Below, piece after piece: positions 32,253 through 40,134 of a stretch of DNA of 42,429 bases; the stretch's first letter is position 1; each line of letters opens with the position of its first letter. The DNA is from DATKZH01 sp964475955 (GTDB lineage: Bacteria; Planctomycetota; Planctomycetia; Pirellulales; Thermoguttaceae), in NCBI GenBank assembly GCA_964475955.1, contig CAYYZY010000053.1, positions 1-42,429 of the forward strand, in the 5' to 3' direction. The position numbers and the translations under genes were made by a program. The notes below the pieces were generated by a model. That model ran no database searches, was not told the origin of the DNA, and saw only the letters and a program-made list of their open reading frames with translations.

Positions 32253-32933
32253 ATGGAGTTCGACATTCGGCAGCTCGACCGAGTCGATCCGGAAAGCTCG
32301 GGAGCGGACGAGGCGTTCGACGACTTCCAGCACGCCCTGATCGATCGGTTCCTCGACTCGCCCGAAGGAGAAGGGCTTCTCGACGCCGATTCGGGCGCCG
32401 GCTTTTGGTCGGCCCAGTTGCTCGATTACGGCTACCGTTACCTGGGCGTCACCGTCGCCCGGATGAGCGCCGCCGACGTTCGGGAGGTGGTCACCGAGCT
32501 GTTCCCCCGCAAGATCTCGCTTGAGGAGCCGGAGGACGCCGACGACGCCATCCCCGAACTGACGGCCTTCTGGGAGTACCTGGGGCGCGAGTTCAAGCTG
32601 CGGCGGGCCGGAGCCGTGATCAAGTTCCTGCGCAAGGTGGCCCCGCGGTTCCGCGACATGATGTTCGACCCGGCCAACTTCGGCATGGCGAAGTCGATCG
32701 TCATGCAGGGAATGGCCGCCGGTTTCGACATGGACACCGAGCAGGGCATGAACGCCTTCATGATGGCGTACAACGCCAGCCTGCTGGCCGGCGCCGCGCC
32801 GCCGCGTCCGGCCGTGCGCGCACCTCACTTCCTCGACGAGCCCCGCCGCAGCGGCCCCGACAGGGAGAAGGCCAAGAAGAAGCGCAAGCAGGCCCGGGCC
32901 GCGCGCAAGAGAAACCGCAAGCGCCGCAAGTAG
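32253..32933 (+). CDS. Hypothetical protein with acidic body and very basic C-terminal tail
   Basis: I do not recognise this 226-residue protein. Residues 1-175 are acidic and probably alpha-helical (FDDFQHALIDRFLDSPEGEG, ADVREVVTELFPRKI, IPELTAFWEYLGREFKL, MAKSIVMQGMAAGFDMD). The last 40 residues are almost all Lys, Arg and Ala (REKAKKKRKQARAARKRNRK). No signal peptide or membrane helix is seen, so it should be cytosolic. The tail suggests binding to nucleic acid or to the ribosome. AGGAGG lies 5 bases before ATG 32253, giving a firm start. The gap of 170 bases after the sulfatase suggests its own promoter. It converges with the next gene at a terminator-like hairpin. Confidence 0.75.
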   Translation: MEFDIRQLDRVDPESSGADEAFDDFQHALIDRFLDSPEGEGLLDADSGAGFWSAQLLDYGYRYLGVTVARMSAADVREVVTELFPRKISLEEPEDADDAIPELTAFWEYLGREFKLRRAGAVIKFLRKVAPRFRDMMFDPANFGMAKSIVMQGMAAGFDMDTEQGMNAFMMAYNASLLAGAAPPRPAVRAPHFLDEPRRSGPDREKAKKKRKQARAARKRNRKRRK

Positions 32934-32980
32934 CCGTCGCGCAGACGGCAAGGGTCGGGCCTCGGCGGTGGGGCGCAAAC

Positions 32981-33028
32981 AAAACGGCCGCGAGGGGCCA
33001 GGAACTGACCTTGGCTCGCGGCCGGTTT
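32981..33028. terminator. Hairpin between convergent genes, probable bidirectional terminator
   Basis: Arms AAAACGGCCGCGAG (32981-32994) and CTCGCGGCCGGTTT (33015-33028) pair at 13 of 14 positions around a 20-base loop. Runs of A before and T after the stem fit a terminator readable from both strands. It lies between a gene ending at 32933 (+) and one ending at 33062 (-). Confidence 0.6.
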
Positions 33029-33061
33029 GGGCGGCTCAAGAAAACGGCCTCAGGCGAGGCG

Positions 33062-34381
33062 CTACACGTCGAGCACGTAGCCCTCGCGGTACGTCGGCTT
33101 GACGATCTCCTCCAGGCCGGAGACGTTCGTCGCCTTCAAGTTCTCGGCGTCCCATTCGACCTTCTCCCCTTCGCCGTCGGCGGCGACCCACACGGCCAGG
33201 TTGCCGAGCAGGACGGTCTCGGTCAGCGGGCTGGCGTACTCGGGGAAGTTCGACATCGCGGCCGGCCCCCCCTTGATTGCCCGGACCCACTCGGCGAAAT
33301 GGCCCGGCGACTTCTCGAACTCGACGTCCGGCTTCTCCACGCCGCCGAGCATCTCGAACCGGGCGCCGTAGTCGTTGGGCGAGTAGACCTTGCCCTTCTC
33401 GCCGATCACCACGCAACCGCTGCCGGCCGGGGTCTTACCGTCGATCAGCTCACGGTCGGGACGCTTGCCGCCGTCGTACCAGACCATCTTCAGCGCCGGC
33501 CGCGAGCCGCGCGCCGGGAACTCGAAGGTGATGATCGACCACTTGGGGTAGCTGTCCTTGTTGTGGCCCGAGGTGACCGCCTGGACCGACGTCGGGTCGC
33601 GCAGGTCGAGCGCGGCGAAGGGCATGTTCATCGTGTGGCAGGCCATGTCGCCGAGGGCCCCCGTGCCGAAGTCCCACCAGCCGCGCCAGGCAAACGGGTG
33701 ATAGCCCTTGGCGTAGGGCCGCATCGGAGCCGGGCCGATCCATGCGTCCCACTTGAGCGTTTCCGGGCAGTCCTCCGGTTCGGGCCGGGGTCCGCCCTGC
33801 GGCCAGATCGGCCGGTTGGTCCAGACGTGGACCTCCTTGACGGTCCCGATCGCCCCGGACTGGATCACCGCCGCCGCTTCGCGCAGGCCCGACATGGCGG
33901 TGCCCTGGTTACCCATCTGCGTGGCCACGCCGTGCTTCTTGGCCGTTTCGCCCATCAGCCGCGCCTCGTAGATCGAGTGGGTCATCGGCTTCTGGCAGAA
34001 ACAGTGCTTGCCCATGCGCATGGCCATCAGGCCGGCGGCGGCGTGGTTGTGGTCGGGGGTGCTGACGGTGACCGCGTCGATGCTCTTCTCCATTTCCGAG
34101 AGCATCTTGCGGTAATCGGTGAAGACCTTCGCCTTGGGGAACCGCTTCCGGGCCGCGCCGAGCCGCTTCGTGTCGACGTCGCAGATGGCCACCATGTCCC
34201 CGTTGTTCCCCGCGTCGGCCGAATCGCTGGAACCCTTCCCCCCGATGCCCACGCTGGCCATGGCGATCCGCTCGTTGGGCGACTTCTCCTCCCCGGCCCA
34301 CAAGCCGGAAGCCACCCAATAGCCGGCCCCGGTCACGGCAGTCGCTTGCAGGAACCGACGACGACTCGTTCTTGACGGCAT
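33062..34381 (-). CDS. Tat-exported Gfo/Idh/MocA family oxidoreductase
   Basis: The 439-residue protein starts at ATG 34381 with GAGGAG 9 bases upstream. It has a twin-arginine signal, TSRRRFLQATAVTGAGYWVA, then IAMASVGIGGKG (Rossmann), MVAICDVDTKR, AVTVSTPDHNHAAAGLMAM and HCFCQKPMTHSIYEARLM. The usual EKP at the catalytic Lys reads QKP, as I recall from a large planctomycete subgroup. GNQGTAMSGLREAAAVIQSG, then GALGDMACHTMNMPF, complete the substrate region. It is likely periplasmic and uses a tightly bound nucleotide. No operon partner is adjacent. Substrate is unknown. Confidence 0.92.
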   Translation of the reverse strand: MPSRTSRRRFLQATAVTGAGYWVASGLWAGEEKSPNERIAMASVGIGGKGSSDSADAGNNGDMVAICDVDTKRLGAARKRFPKAKVFTDYRKMLSEMEKSIDAVTVSTPDHNHAAAGLMAMRMGKHCFCQKPMTHSIYEARLMGETAKKHGVATQMGNQGTAMSGLREAAAVIQSGAIGTVKEVHVWTNRPIWPQGGPRPEPEDCPETLKWDAWIGPAPMRPYAKGYHPFAWRGWWDFGTGALGDMACHTMNMPFAALDLRDPTSVQAVTSGHNKDSYPKWSIITFEFPARGSRPALKMVWYDGGKRPDRELIDGKTPAGSGCVVIGEKGKVYSPNDYGARFEMLGGVEKPDVEFEKSPGHFAEWVRAIKGGPAAMSNFPEYASPLTETVLLGNLAVWVAADGEGEKVEWDAENLKATNVSGLEEIVKPTYREGYVLDV

Positions 34382-34689
34382 AACGATTCTCCTCGCTCTT
34401 GTTAGATACCGACTTGCCCGCAGGCACGCCCGTTTTCGTTGCAGCGAACCTCTACCATAGCCTCCGGCGGCGGCGCACGCAAGTTTCCGTTGGTGCGATA
34501 ATTGCCAAGGCGCGGCGCACGACCGCCGCGTCGGGCCGCTGCCTCAGGGCGTCGAGTTCGTGGCCCACAGGGGGGCCCATTTACTTCGCCATGAGGGTAT
34601 GCTTCGCCCGCTCAGTCCAGTACCCTGAATATTTCGGTGACTGAAATTCGGTTTGCATTCCCCTCCCTAGAGGCATGAGGTTAGACGTC
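34382..34689. other. Divergent intergenic region, nothing recognisable
   Basis: Three hundred bases between the minus-strand oxidoreductase and the plus-strand leucine-rich-repeat gene. An AT-richer patch with ACCCTGAATATTTCGGTG near 34622-34639 may hold the promoter of the latter. No repeat or RNA was seen. Confidence 0.45.
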
Positions 34690-36096
34690 ATGAGAGTTCC
34701 GATCGCCCTGGTGATCGCGTTGAGTGTTGTTTGGCTTTCGGGCTGTCCGCAGCCCGGTCCGGAGGGCGGGTCCTCGCAGCCGGCGGGCCCTGAGGCCGCG
34801 CCGGCCCAACCGGCGGAGCCCGCTGATGAAACAGAGCCCGGCGATGAAGCAAAGCCCGCCGAAGGGGCCGAGCCGACCGACGCGGTGGCCGACCAGGCGG
34901 GCCCCGCGCCGGAAGACGTGGCCGCGGCGGTGGCCCGGGTGGAAGAGCTCGGCGGCCGCATCGAGTACGACGACTCGGGCGCCGTGGTGGGCGTCGATCT
35001 CCAGACGCTCCAGATCGCCGCCACCGACGCCGACCTCGCCCTCCTGTCGAAGCTCACCGACCTGGTCAAGCTCAAGCTGTTCGGCGCCGACATCCACGAC
35101 GAGGGAATCGCCCACCTCGTGAGCCTCAAGAAACTCAAAGAGCTCGCCCTGGAGAACACCGAGATCACGCTGGCGGGCGTGGAAACGCTCCGACAACTGC
35201 CGGAGCTTGCCAACCTCAATCTCCGCCGCAGCACGTACCTCGACGACGAGGCGCTGGCCGTCATCAAGACGTTTCCCGAGATCCGGTACCTCCACCTCCT
35301 GTACAACAACTTCTCCGACGATGGAATGGCCCACCTGGGCGAGATGACCCAGCTCGTACTGCTCGACTTGCGGGGGTGCATGCAGGTGAGCGACGCGGGA
35401 CTGGAACACCTCAAGCCGCTGAGCGACCTCAAGAGCCTCAAGCTGCGGAGCTACATCACCGACACCGGCCTCGAGCACCTGACGGCGTTTCAGCAGCTCA
35501 CCACGCTCGCGCTGGAAGACTGCGGAATCATGGACGAGGGTCTGGCGAACTTGAAAACACTCGACAAGCTCGACGACCTCACCATCATGCGGTGCTACAG
35601 CGTCACCGCCGACGGCATCGGGCATCTCAGCGGCATGAAGAAGCTCAAGAAGCTCAACCTCCGCGACAACGGGCTCTTGGGCGAGGCGCTGGGTTATCTT
35701 GAGGGGCTTACCGAGCTACGCCAGCTCGATCTGAGCGAGAACCAGATCGACGACGCCGGGCTGGCGAGCCTCGCCGGACTGACCAAACTCGAACGCCTCG
35801 ACCTCTGGCACACCCAGGTCACCGACGAGGGTCTAAAACACCTCTCGGGCCTGGCCAGTCTCGAGTGGCTGAGCCTCAAGAGCACGCCGATCACCGACGA
35901 CGGCCTCAAGCACCTGTCGGGCCTCGCGAAACTGAAGACGCTCCACCTCGAGGAAAACGACATCACCGACGCCGGGCTCGCGCACCTCGAGGGCCTAAAG
36001 GGCCTCGAGAAGCTGCACCTCGCCGCCACCGAAGTCACCGAGGAGGGCGTGGAGAAACTCAAGAAAGCGATCCCCGGCCTGGAAGTCACTTTGTAG
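34690..36096 (+). CDS. Leucine-rich-repeat lipoprotein
   Basis: The 468-residue protein starts MRVPIALVIALSVVWLSGC, a lipoprotein signal with lipobox LSGC. A low-complexity Pro/Glu/Ala linker (about residues 20-75) precedes about 14 leucine-rich repeats of 23-25 residues. These are of the pattern LxxLxxLxxLxLxxTxITDxGLxH, for example LTKLERLDLWHTQVTDEGLK. The type (ITDxGL) is the cysteine-poor, RI-like version common in planctomycetes. The domain should form a solenoid at the cell surface or in the periplasm for binding a ligand or protein. ATG 34690 is chosen for its GAGG at 9 bases; ATG 34675 is possible. It converges with the propeller gene after 54 bases. Confidence 0.88.
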   Translation: MRVPIALVIALSVVWLSGCPQPGPEGGSSQPAGPEAAPAQPAEPADETEPGDEAKPAEGAEPTDAVADQAGPAPEDVAAAVARVEELGGRIEYDDSGAVVGVDLQTLQIAATDADLALLSKLTDLVKLKLFGADIHDEGIAHLVSLKKLKELALENTEITLAGVETLRQLPELANLNLRRSTYLDDEALAVIKTFPEIRYLHLLYNNFSDDGMAHLGEMTQLVLLDLRGCMQVSDAGLEHLKPLSDLKSLKLRSYITDTGLEHLTAFQQLTTLALEDCGIMDEGLANLKTLDKLDDLTIMRCYSVTADGIGHLSGMKKLKKLNLRDNGLLGEALGYLEGLTELRQLDLSENQIDDAGLASLAGLTKLERLDLWHTQVTDEGLKHLSGLASLEWLSLKSTPITDDGLKHLSGLAKLKTLHLEENDITDAGLAHLEGLKGLEKLHLAATEVTEEGVEKLKKAIPGLEVTL

Positions 36097-36150
36097 ACGC
36101 CCGGCGACCCACGGTGCGAAAGGCCTGCGGAGACCGTACCGGTCCACGGT

Positions 36151-37749
36151 TCACCGCACGCTCGACGGCACCGGGGGCGATTCGTACCCCGCCGGCTCCC
36201 GGCGCGTGGGGCCCGTGTAGGCGTCGACCTCGGGCGCGTCGGGGAATTCGGCCGGGATCGCCGGCTCGGCGATGGCCCCGGCCAGCTTGAACGGGCTTAC
36301 CGCCACGCGCGACTTGACCGGCTCGACCACGTTGTACGTGTCGATGAACGTGTCGTAGAACGCCGGGTCCTTCTGCGGCATCACGAACGCCTTGTGGGCC
36401 TTCCCCTGCGCGTCGAAGTAGGCCAGGTAGACCAGCGCGCTCATCGCGTCGCGCCGGTTGCTCACGAAGGTGAACCACCGGCCGTTGGAGGTCCAGCGCG
36501 GGTAGCTCTCGGCCAGGTCGCTGTTGACGGCCTCCAGCCGCCGATGCTCGCCCGTGGCCAGGTCGAGAAGGGCCAGGTCGGAACTCTCCTGGTGGATGGG
36601 GTAGGTCGTCCGGTCGGCCAGCACGTGCAGCACGTACTTGCCGCACGGCGACGGGCGCGGGAAGGAGCAGGAGAGCCCGAGTTCCGAGTACGCCTTGACC
36701 GTCTCGGGCGCCCCCCACGCGTCGGCGCCCGCGTCGTAGGCGATCCGCATCAGGTCGAAGTCGTTCTCCTCCCAGTCCTCCAGATCGACGATCGGCGCGT
36801 CCTTGTGGCGCACGTAGTAGATGAACCGGCCGTCGGGCGACCAGCAGGGATGGGTCTCGATGTACTCGTGCCCGAACGCGGCGGACGTGGTGCTCAGCGT
36901 GTTCTTCTCGACGTCGTACACGGCCAGGTCGCCGCGCCGCTCCAACGCCTCGAAGTAGTAGAGCCGTGCGTTCGACGGCAGGTGGCCGATGAACATGTTG
37001 CACGTGCCCGCCACGTGCCGGCCGTCGGGATGCCACGACGTGTAAGCCAGCGGCCGGAACATCGGGTCCTGCCGCGTGTCGATCTTGCGCATCTTGCCGT
37101 CGAGCACCAGCATCATCCCCAGGCGTTCCTTGCGCAGGTGGAAGAGGAACCGGCCGGGATCGTGGTCGTGGAAGCTGTGGCAGTTGAAACACTGCGAGCT
37201 TTGGGGGTTCGTCGTCACCAGCGCCGATTCGCGGAACGACTCCAGGTCCCGCTGGTAGATGCCCCGCAGGATGCTCCGGCACTTGTTCGGCATGAGCAGC
37301 CGGTACACGACGTAGGAATCGATCGGCTCCTCGGCCACCGTGTTCGCGAACCGCGCGAACTGCCGCCACGAGCCGTCTTCCGCCTCGACGAAGACGTCGT
37401 AGCGGATGCGCCGTCCCCGGTTCGCCTCAAGGAGCCGGCGCCAGGGCGTTGCGGGAATCCGGCACGCGGCGTCGGGGCAGCGAACCTCGATCGCTTCGCC
37501 GCTTTCGGAGGAAATCCGGACGAACCAGTTCCGGCCCTCCTCCAGGATCCGGAAGTTCAACGGCGCGACGTTCGGCGGGATCACCAGCCACGTGTAGTCG
37601 GGATCGATGCGCGGCGCGGCCGCCGACTTCGCCGCCGATCCTACCGGCGGCGCGCCGGCCCGATCCGACGCAAAAAGCACCCACACCGCCGGCACGCCCA
37701 GGATCACCACCCCCAGCACGATCAGCCGCCTGAAAGCACTTCGTTTCAC
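36151..37749 (-). CDS. Membrane-anchored TolB/PD40-like propeller protein with a CxxCH motif
   Basis: The 532-residue protein has one N-terminal helix (RRLIVLGVVILGVPAVWVLF), an all-beta region and then QCFNCHSFHDHD (Cys187, Cys190, His191). That is a heme-c attachment motif in the right compartment. The rest is a beta-propeller of PD40/TolB type: TSWHPDGRHVAGT, HPCWSPDGRFIYYV, FPRPSPCGKYVLHV and YPRWTSNGRWFTFVS. After CxxCH comes HLRKERLGMML, offering possible axial Met. GTG 37749 is chosen as the nearest start to the helix. It lies 145 bases downstream of the DUF6057-like gene on the same strand. I recall this pairing in Bacteroidetes. Heme binding is inferred; the propeller is secure. Confidence 0.78.
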   Translation of the reverse strand: MKRSAFRRLIVLGVVILGVPAVWVLFASDRAGAPPVGSAAKSAAAPRIDPDYTWLVIPPNVAPLNFRILEEGRNWFVRISSESGEAIEVRCPDAACRIPATPWRRLLEANRGRRIRYDVFVEAEDGSWRQFARFANTVAEEPIDSYVVYRLLMPNKCRSILRGIYQRDLESFRESALVTTNPQSSQCFNCHSFHDHDPGRFLFHLRKERLGMMLVLDGKMRKIDTRQDPMFRPLAYTSWHPDGRHVAGTCNMFIGHLPSNARLYYFEALERRGDLAVYDVEKNTLSTTSAAFGHEYIETHPCWSPDGRFIYYVRHKDAPIVDLEDWEENDFDLMRIAYDAGADAWGAPETVKAYSELGLSCSFPRPSPCGKYVLHVLADRTTYPIHQESSDLALLDLATGEHRRLEAVNSDLAESYPRWTSNGRWFTFVSNRRDAMSALVYLAYFDAQGKAHKAFVMPQKDPAFYDTFIDTYNVVEPVKSRVAVSPFKLAGAIAEPAIPAEFPDAPEVDAYTGPTRREPAGYESPPVPSSVR

Positions 37750-37850
37750 ACGTTTCTGTCTCGAATCCGAGCAAGGCACGTCGTCACCCACCCAAGAAAA
37801 GCACCCGATCACCCAAAATCGCTCCCCACCAAAAAACTCCCCACTCCCCC

Positions 37851-37885
37851 TTCATCCTTCATCCCTCATCCTTCATCCTTCATCC
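37851..37885. repeat. Heptanucleotide repeat TTCATCC, five units
   Basis: Units TTCATCC, TTCATCC, CTCATCC, TTCATCC and TTCATCC run without gaps, preceded by CCCCACTCCCCC of the same period. The array lies in the 145-base gap between the DUF6057-like gene (ending 37895) and the propeller gene (starting 37749). It would be transcribed if they form an operon. Confidence 0.88.
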
Positions 37886-37894
37886 CTCCCCCTC

Positions 37895-39799
37895 CTACTC
37901 TACTCGCGACGTTCCGCTGTACTCGCCGCGCGTCTCGGATCGCTCGTGCTCCTCGGCGGTCGTGACGAAGAAAAAGTAGAACGGATAGGTATCGGCGTAC
38001 GCCGCGCGCGTCGGTTCGGGCGCGGGCTCGCCGATCTCGTATTCGGCCAGGCTTTGGAAGAACCCCTCCATGCGCGCGGCGACCGTCCGGCCGGGGCGAA
38101 AGCCCGGCAGGCCGACGCGAGCCACGTTCGCCCTCTCGGCCAGAAGCAGCGCCTCCTGGCAGTGGACGGGGACACTCGCGTATCCCATCCTGGAGAACTG
38201 CTCCGCGTTGGCGCACACCGCGGCGAGGGAATCCCGGTTCTTCTCCAACAAGAGCCAGGCCACCAGGTACTCGAAGGCCATACGATTGTCGGGATTCGAT
38301 TCGAGCAGCGTCATGAACGGCGTGGTCGGGTGGGCCAGCATGTTCCGGTCGACCGTCGGACGGCGCTTGCGCAACTCGCCGAACTCGCGCTTTCGCGCGT
38401 CCGGATCGGCGAGCATCGCCTGGTAGCGGCGCGCGAAATCCCGGTGAAACAGGGTCTTCTCCAGCAGGTTCAGGTACTTCGACGCCATCGCGTAGTTGCC
38501 GTTCGCCATGCTGCACTCGGCCATGCGCCGGAGGACCTCGTACGTCCTCCCCCAGGCCCACAGGCTGTTGTACGCGTGCCGGAACGCCGCGTTGACGTGG
38601 CCCATCTCGTAGAACAAATCGCTGTTGTACATCGCCTCCGCCGAATCATCGTGCTCCGACGTCATCTCCCCCTTGCCCGTGAAGTGGAACACCAGCCCGC
38701 GCGTCCCCCAAACCTGCGGATAGGCGAACATCTCGTCCAACAGCCGCCCTTGGTGATAGAGGGCCGAATTGGTCATGAACTGGAGGACGAGGTCGCCCGA
38801 CGGGTTGTCCCCGATCTCCTCCAGTAGCGAGTCCCACTTCCTCGCGCGGTAGAGCCGGCGGCAGTCCACGGCCCGGGCCAGCGGGGCGTCGTACCGGACC
38901 CGGTGCACCAGCAGGGCGAGGATCGGGATCGTCAGCACGATCAACACGCGGCGCGATCGATCCAGTCGCGGACGCCAGAACCACGCCAGCGGCGTCCTCG
39001 CGAACAAGCGACCCCAAAACGGCACCAGCACCAGCAACGCGACCAGCAACGCCCCCAACACGCAGTCGACCGCGAAGCCCCCGGAGCTTGTGGCGGGCGA
39101 GCCGCTGCGGAAGGGCCGGCCGAACACGAGCGGGCACATCCACGCGCGCCTCAACGGTATCAGGTAAACCCGGCGCCAGGCGACCAGCGGCAGGGCCAGG
39201 CTGTAGACGACGTAGCCGAGCTTGAACGGGAGGCCCGATCGCCACGAGCCGTCGAGCCACTCGTACACGACCACCCACGCCACGAATAGCCAGACGTAAA
39301 TTCCGGCCAAAAAATACAACCCGGGCGTAACGGCCAGCGCGTAGCCCCTTCTCCACGCCTTCCCGCCGAACGACAGGTACCCGAGAAACGCCGCCGAACC
39401 GGCCAGCAGGCCGAGCGTGTCGTGCAGAAGATACACGAGCGACGTGTGCAGGACGAGGATCACGGCGCACGGCAGAAGCGTCTGCGCCAGCGGGGCGTGG
39501 CTTTCGAGCTTCGTCAGAACGCGATGGAACACGAAGCCGAAGCAGGTGATGCACGCTGCGAGCACGAGCGCCCCCAGCCGGCGGTCGTGATAGAACTGGC
39601 CCAGGAACCGGCCGGCGTAGCAGAGCGGTTCGCCGGGCGAGTCGAAGAACTCCAGCAGGAACCGCCGCCCGAACAGGAAGAACCCGTCGTTCGATTCGCT
39701 CGTCAACGCGATCACGTAGTCGTAGACGCCGTAGAACACGACAAACGACGCGACGAACAGGATCGCCAAGCCGACGTACGAGGAAACTTGCCTGCTCAT
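37895..39799 (-). CDS. DUF6057-like polytopic membrane protein
   Basis: The 634-residue protein begins MSRQVSSYVGLAILFVASFV, with about ten helices in the first 380 residues. Then comes a soluble helical C-terminal part with TPR-like periodicity (CRRLYRARKWDSLLEEIGDN, RMAECSMANGNYAMASKYLN). The first loop FLLEFFDSPGEPLCYAGRFL and the following GQFYHDRRLGALVL match the DUF6057 pattern I know (PGG..Y...FLTQFYY..LGA). Function of that family is unknown to me. ATG 39799 is chosen at the first membrane helix. The propeller protein follows on the same strand. A membrane enzyme or sensor with a periplasmic heme-propeller partner is one reading; glycan modification is another. Confidence 0.72.
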   Translation of the reverse strand: MSRQVSSYVGLAILFVASFVVFYGVYDYVIALTSESNDGFFLFGRRFLLEFFDSPGEPLCYAGRFLGQFYHDRRLGALVLAACITCFGFVFHRVLTKLESHAPLAQTLLPCAVILVLHTSLVYLLHDTLGLLAGSAAFLGYLSFGGKAWRRGYALAVTPGLYFLAGIYVWLFVAWVVVYEWLDGSWRSGLPFKLGYVVYSLALPLVAWRRVYLIPLRRAWMCPLVFGRPFRSGSPATSSGGFAVDCVLGALLVALLVLVPFWGRLFARTPLAWFWRPRLDRSRRVLIVLTIPILALLVHRVRYDAPLARAVDCRRLYRARKWDSLLEEIGDNPSGDLVLQFMTNSALYHQGRLLDEMFAYPQVWGTRGLVFHFTGKGEMTSEHDDSAEAMYNSDLFYEMGHVNAAFRHAYNSLWAWGRTYEVLRRMAECSMANGNYAMASKYLNLLEKTLFHRDFARRYQAMLADPDARKREFGELRKRRPTVDRNMLAHPTTPFMTLLESNPDNRMAFEYLVAWLLLEKNRDSLAAVCANAEQFSRMGYASVPVHCQEALLLAERANVARVGLPGFRPGRTVAARMEGFFQSLAEYEIGEPAPEPTRAAYADTYPFYFFFVTTAEEHERSETRGEYSGTSRVE

Positions 39800-39843
39800 G
39801 GCCCACGCTCGCCCGAGGTCGCCTGCGCCCGAGGATGAACTTC

Positions 39844-39906
39844 CCGTAGCAGGCACACTCCGTGTGCCGTCCGCCGGGTACGGCGCGCGCGGTGTGCCTG
39901 CTACGG
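39844..39906. repeat. Perfect 15-base inverted repeat (GTAGCAGGCACAC type)
   Basis: CCGTAGCAGGCACAC (39844-39858) and its exact complement (39892-39906) flank a 33-base GC-rich centre containing GTGTGCCGTCCGCCGGG. It lies in the divergent gap between the DUF6057-like gene and the toroid gene. The element looks like another dispersed planctomycete palindrome. Confidence 0.8.
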
Positions 39907-40134
39907 TGTGAATCGTGCCGCGACCGCGGCGTCTTGCGCGAGTCTAAGCGTCGCCGGGCGAAGTGTCAACGCGGCATCGGCAGCCGCCGTCCGCACCGCT
40001 TGCACCCGGCGATCGAATCCTCCAAAATGAAACGCGGGACGCGCGCGGTTCATTCCGGGCGGTTGCCCGAGGCGGGCGCGTGGCTCCTCGTCGTCGGCTG
40101 CCGAGGGCGTTCATACCGGAGGAGGATCCCGGCC

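Noticed and set aside
30609..32933. One long frame running through the sulfatase into the basic-tailed protein
   Set aside because: The part overlapping the sulfatase is non-protein-like; AGGAGG before ATG 32253 marks the true start of the downstream gene.
36097..36150. Terminator between the LRR and propeller genes
   Set aside because: Only a 5-base stem (GACCG-TAC-CGGTC) is visible, too weak to call.
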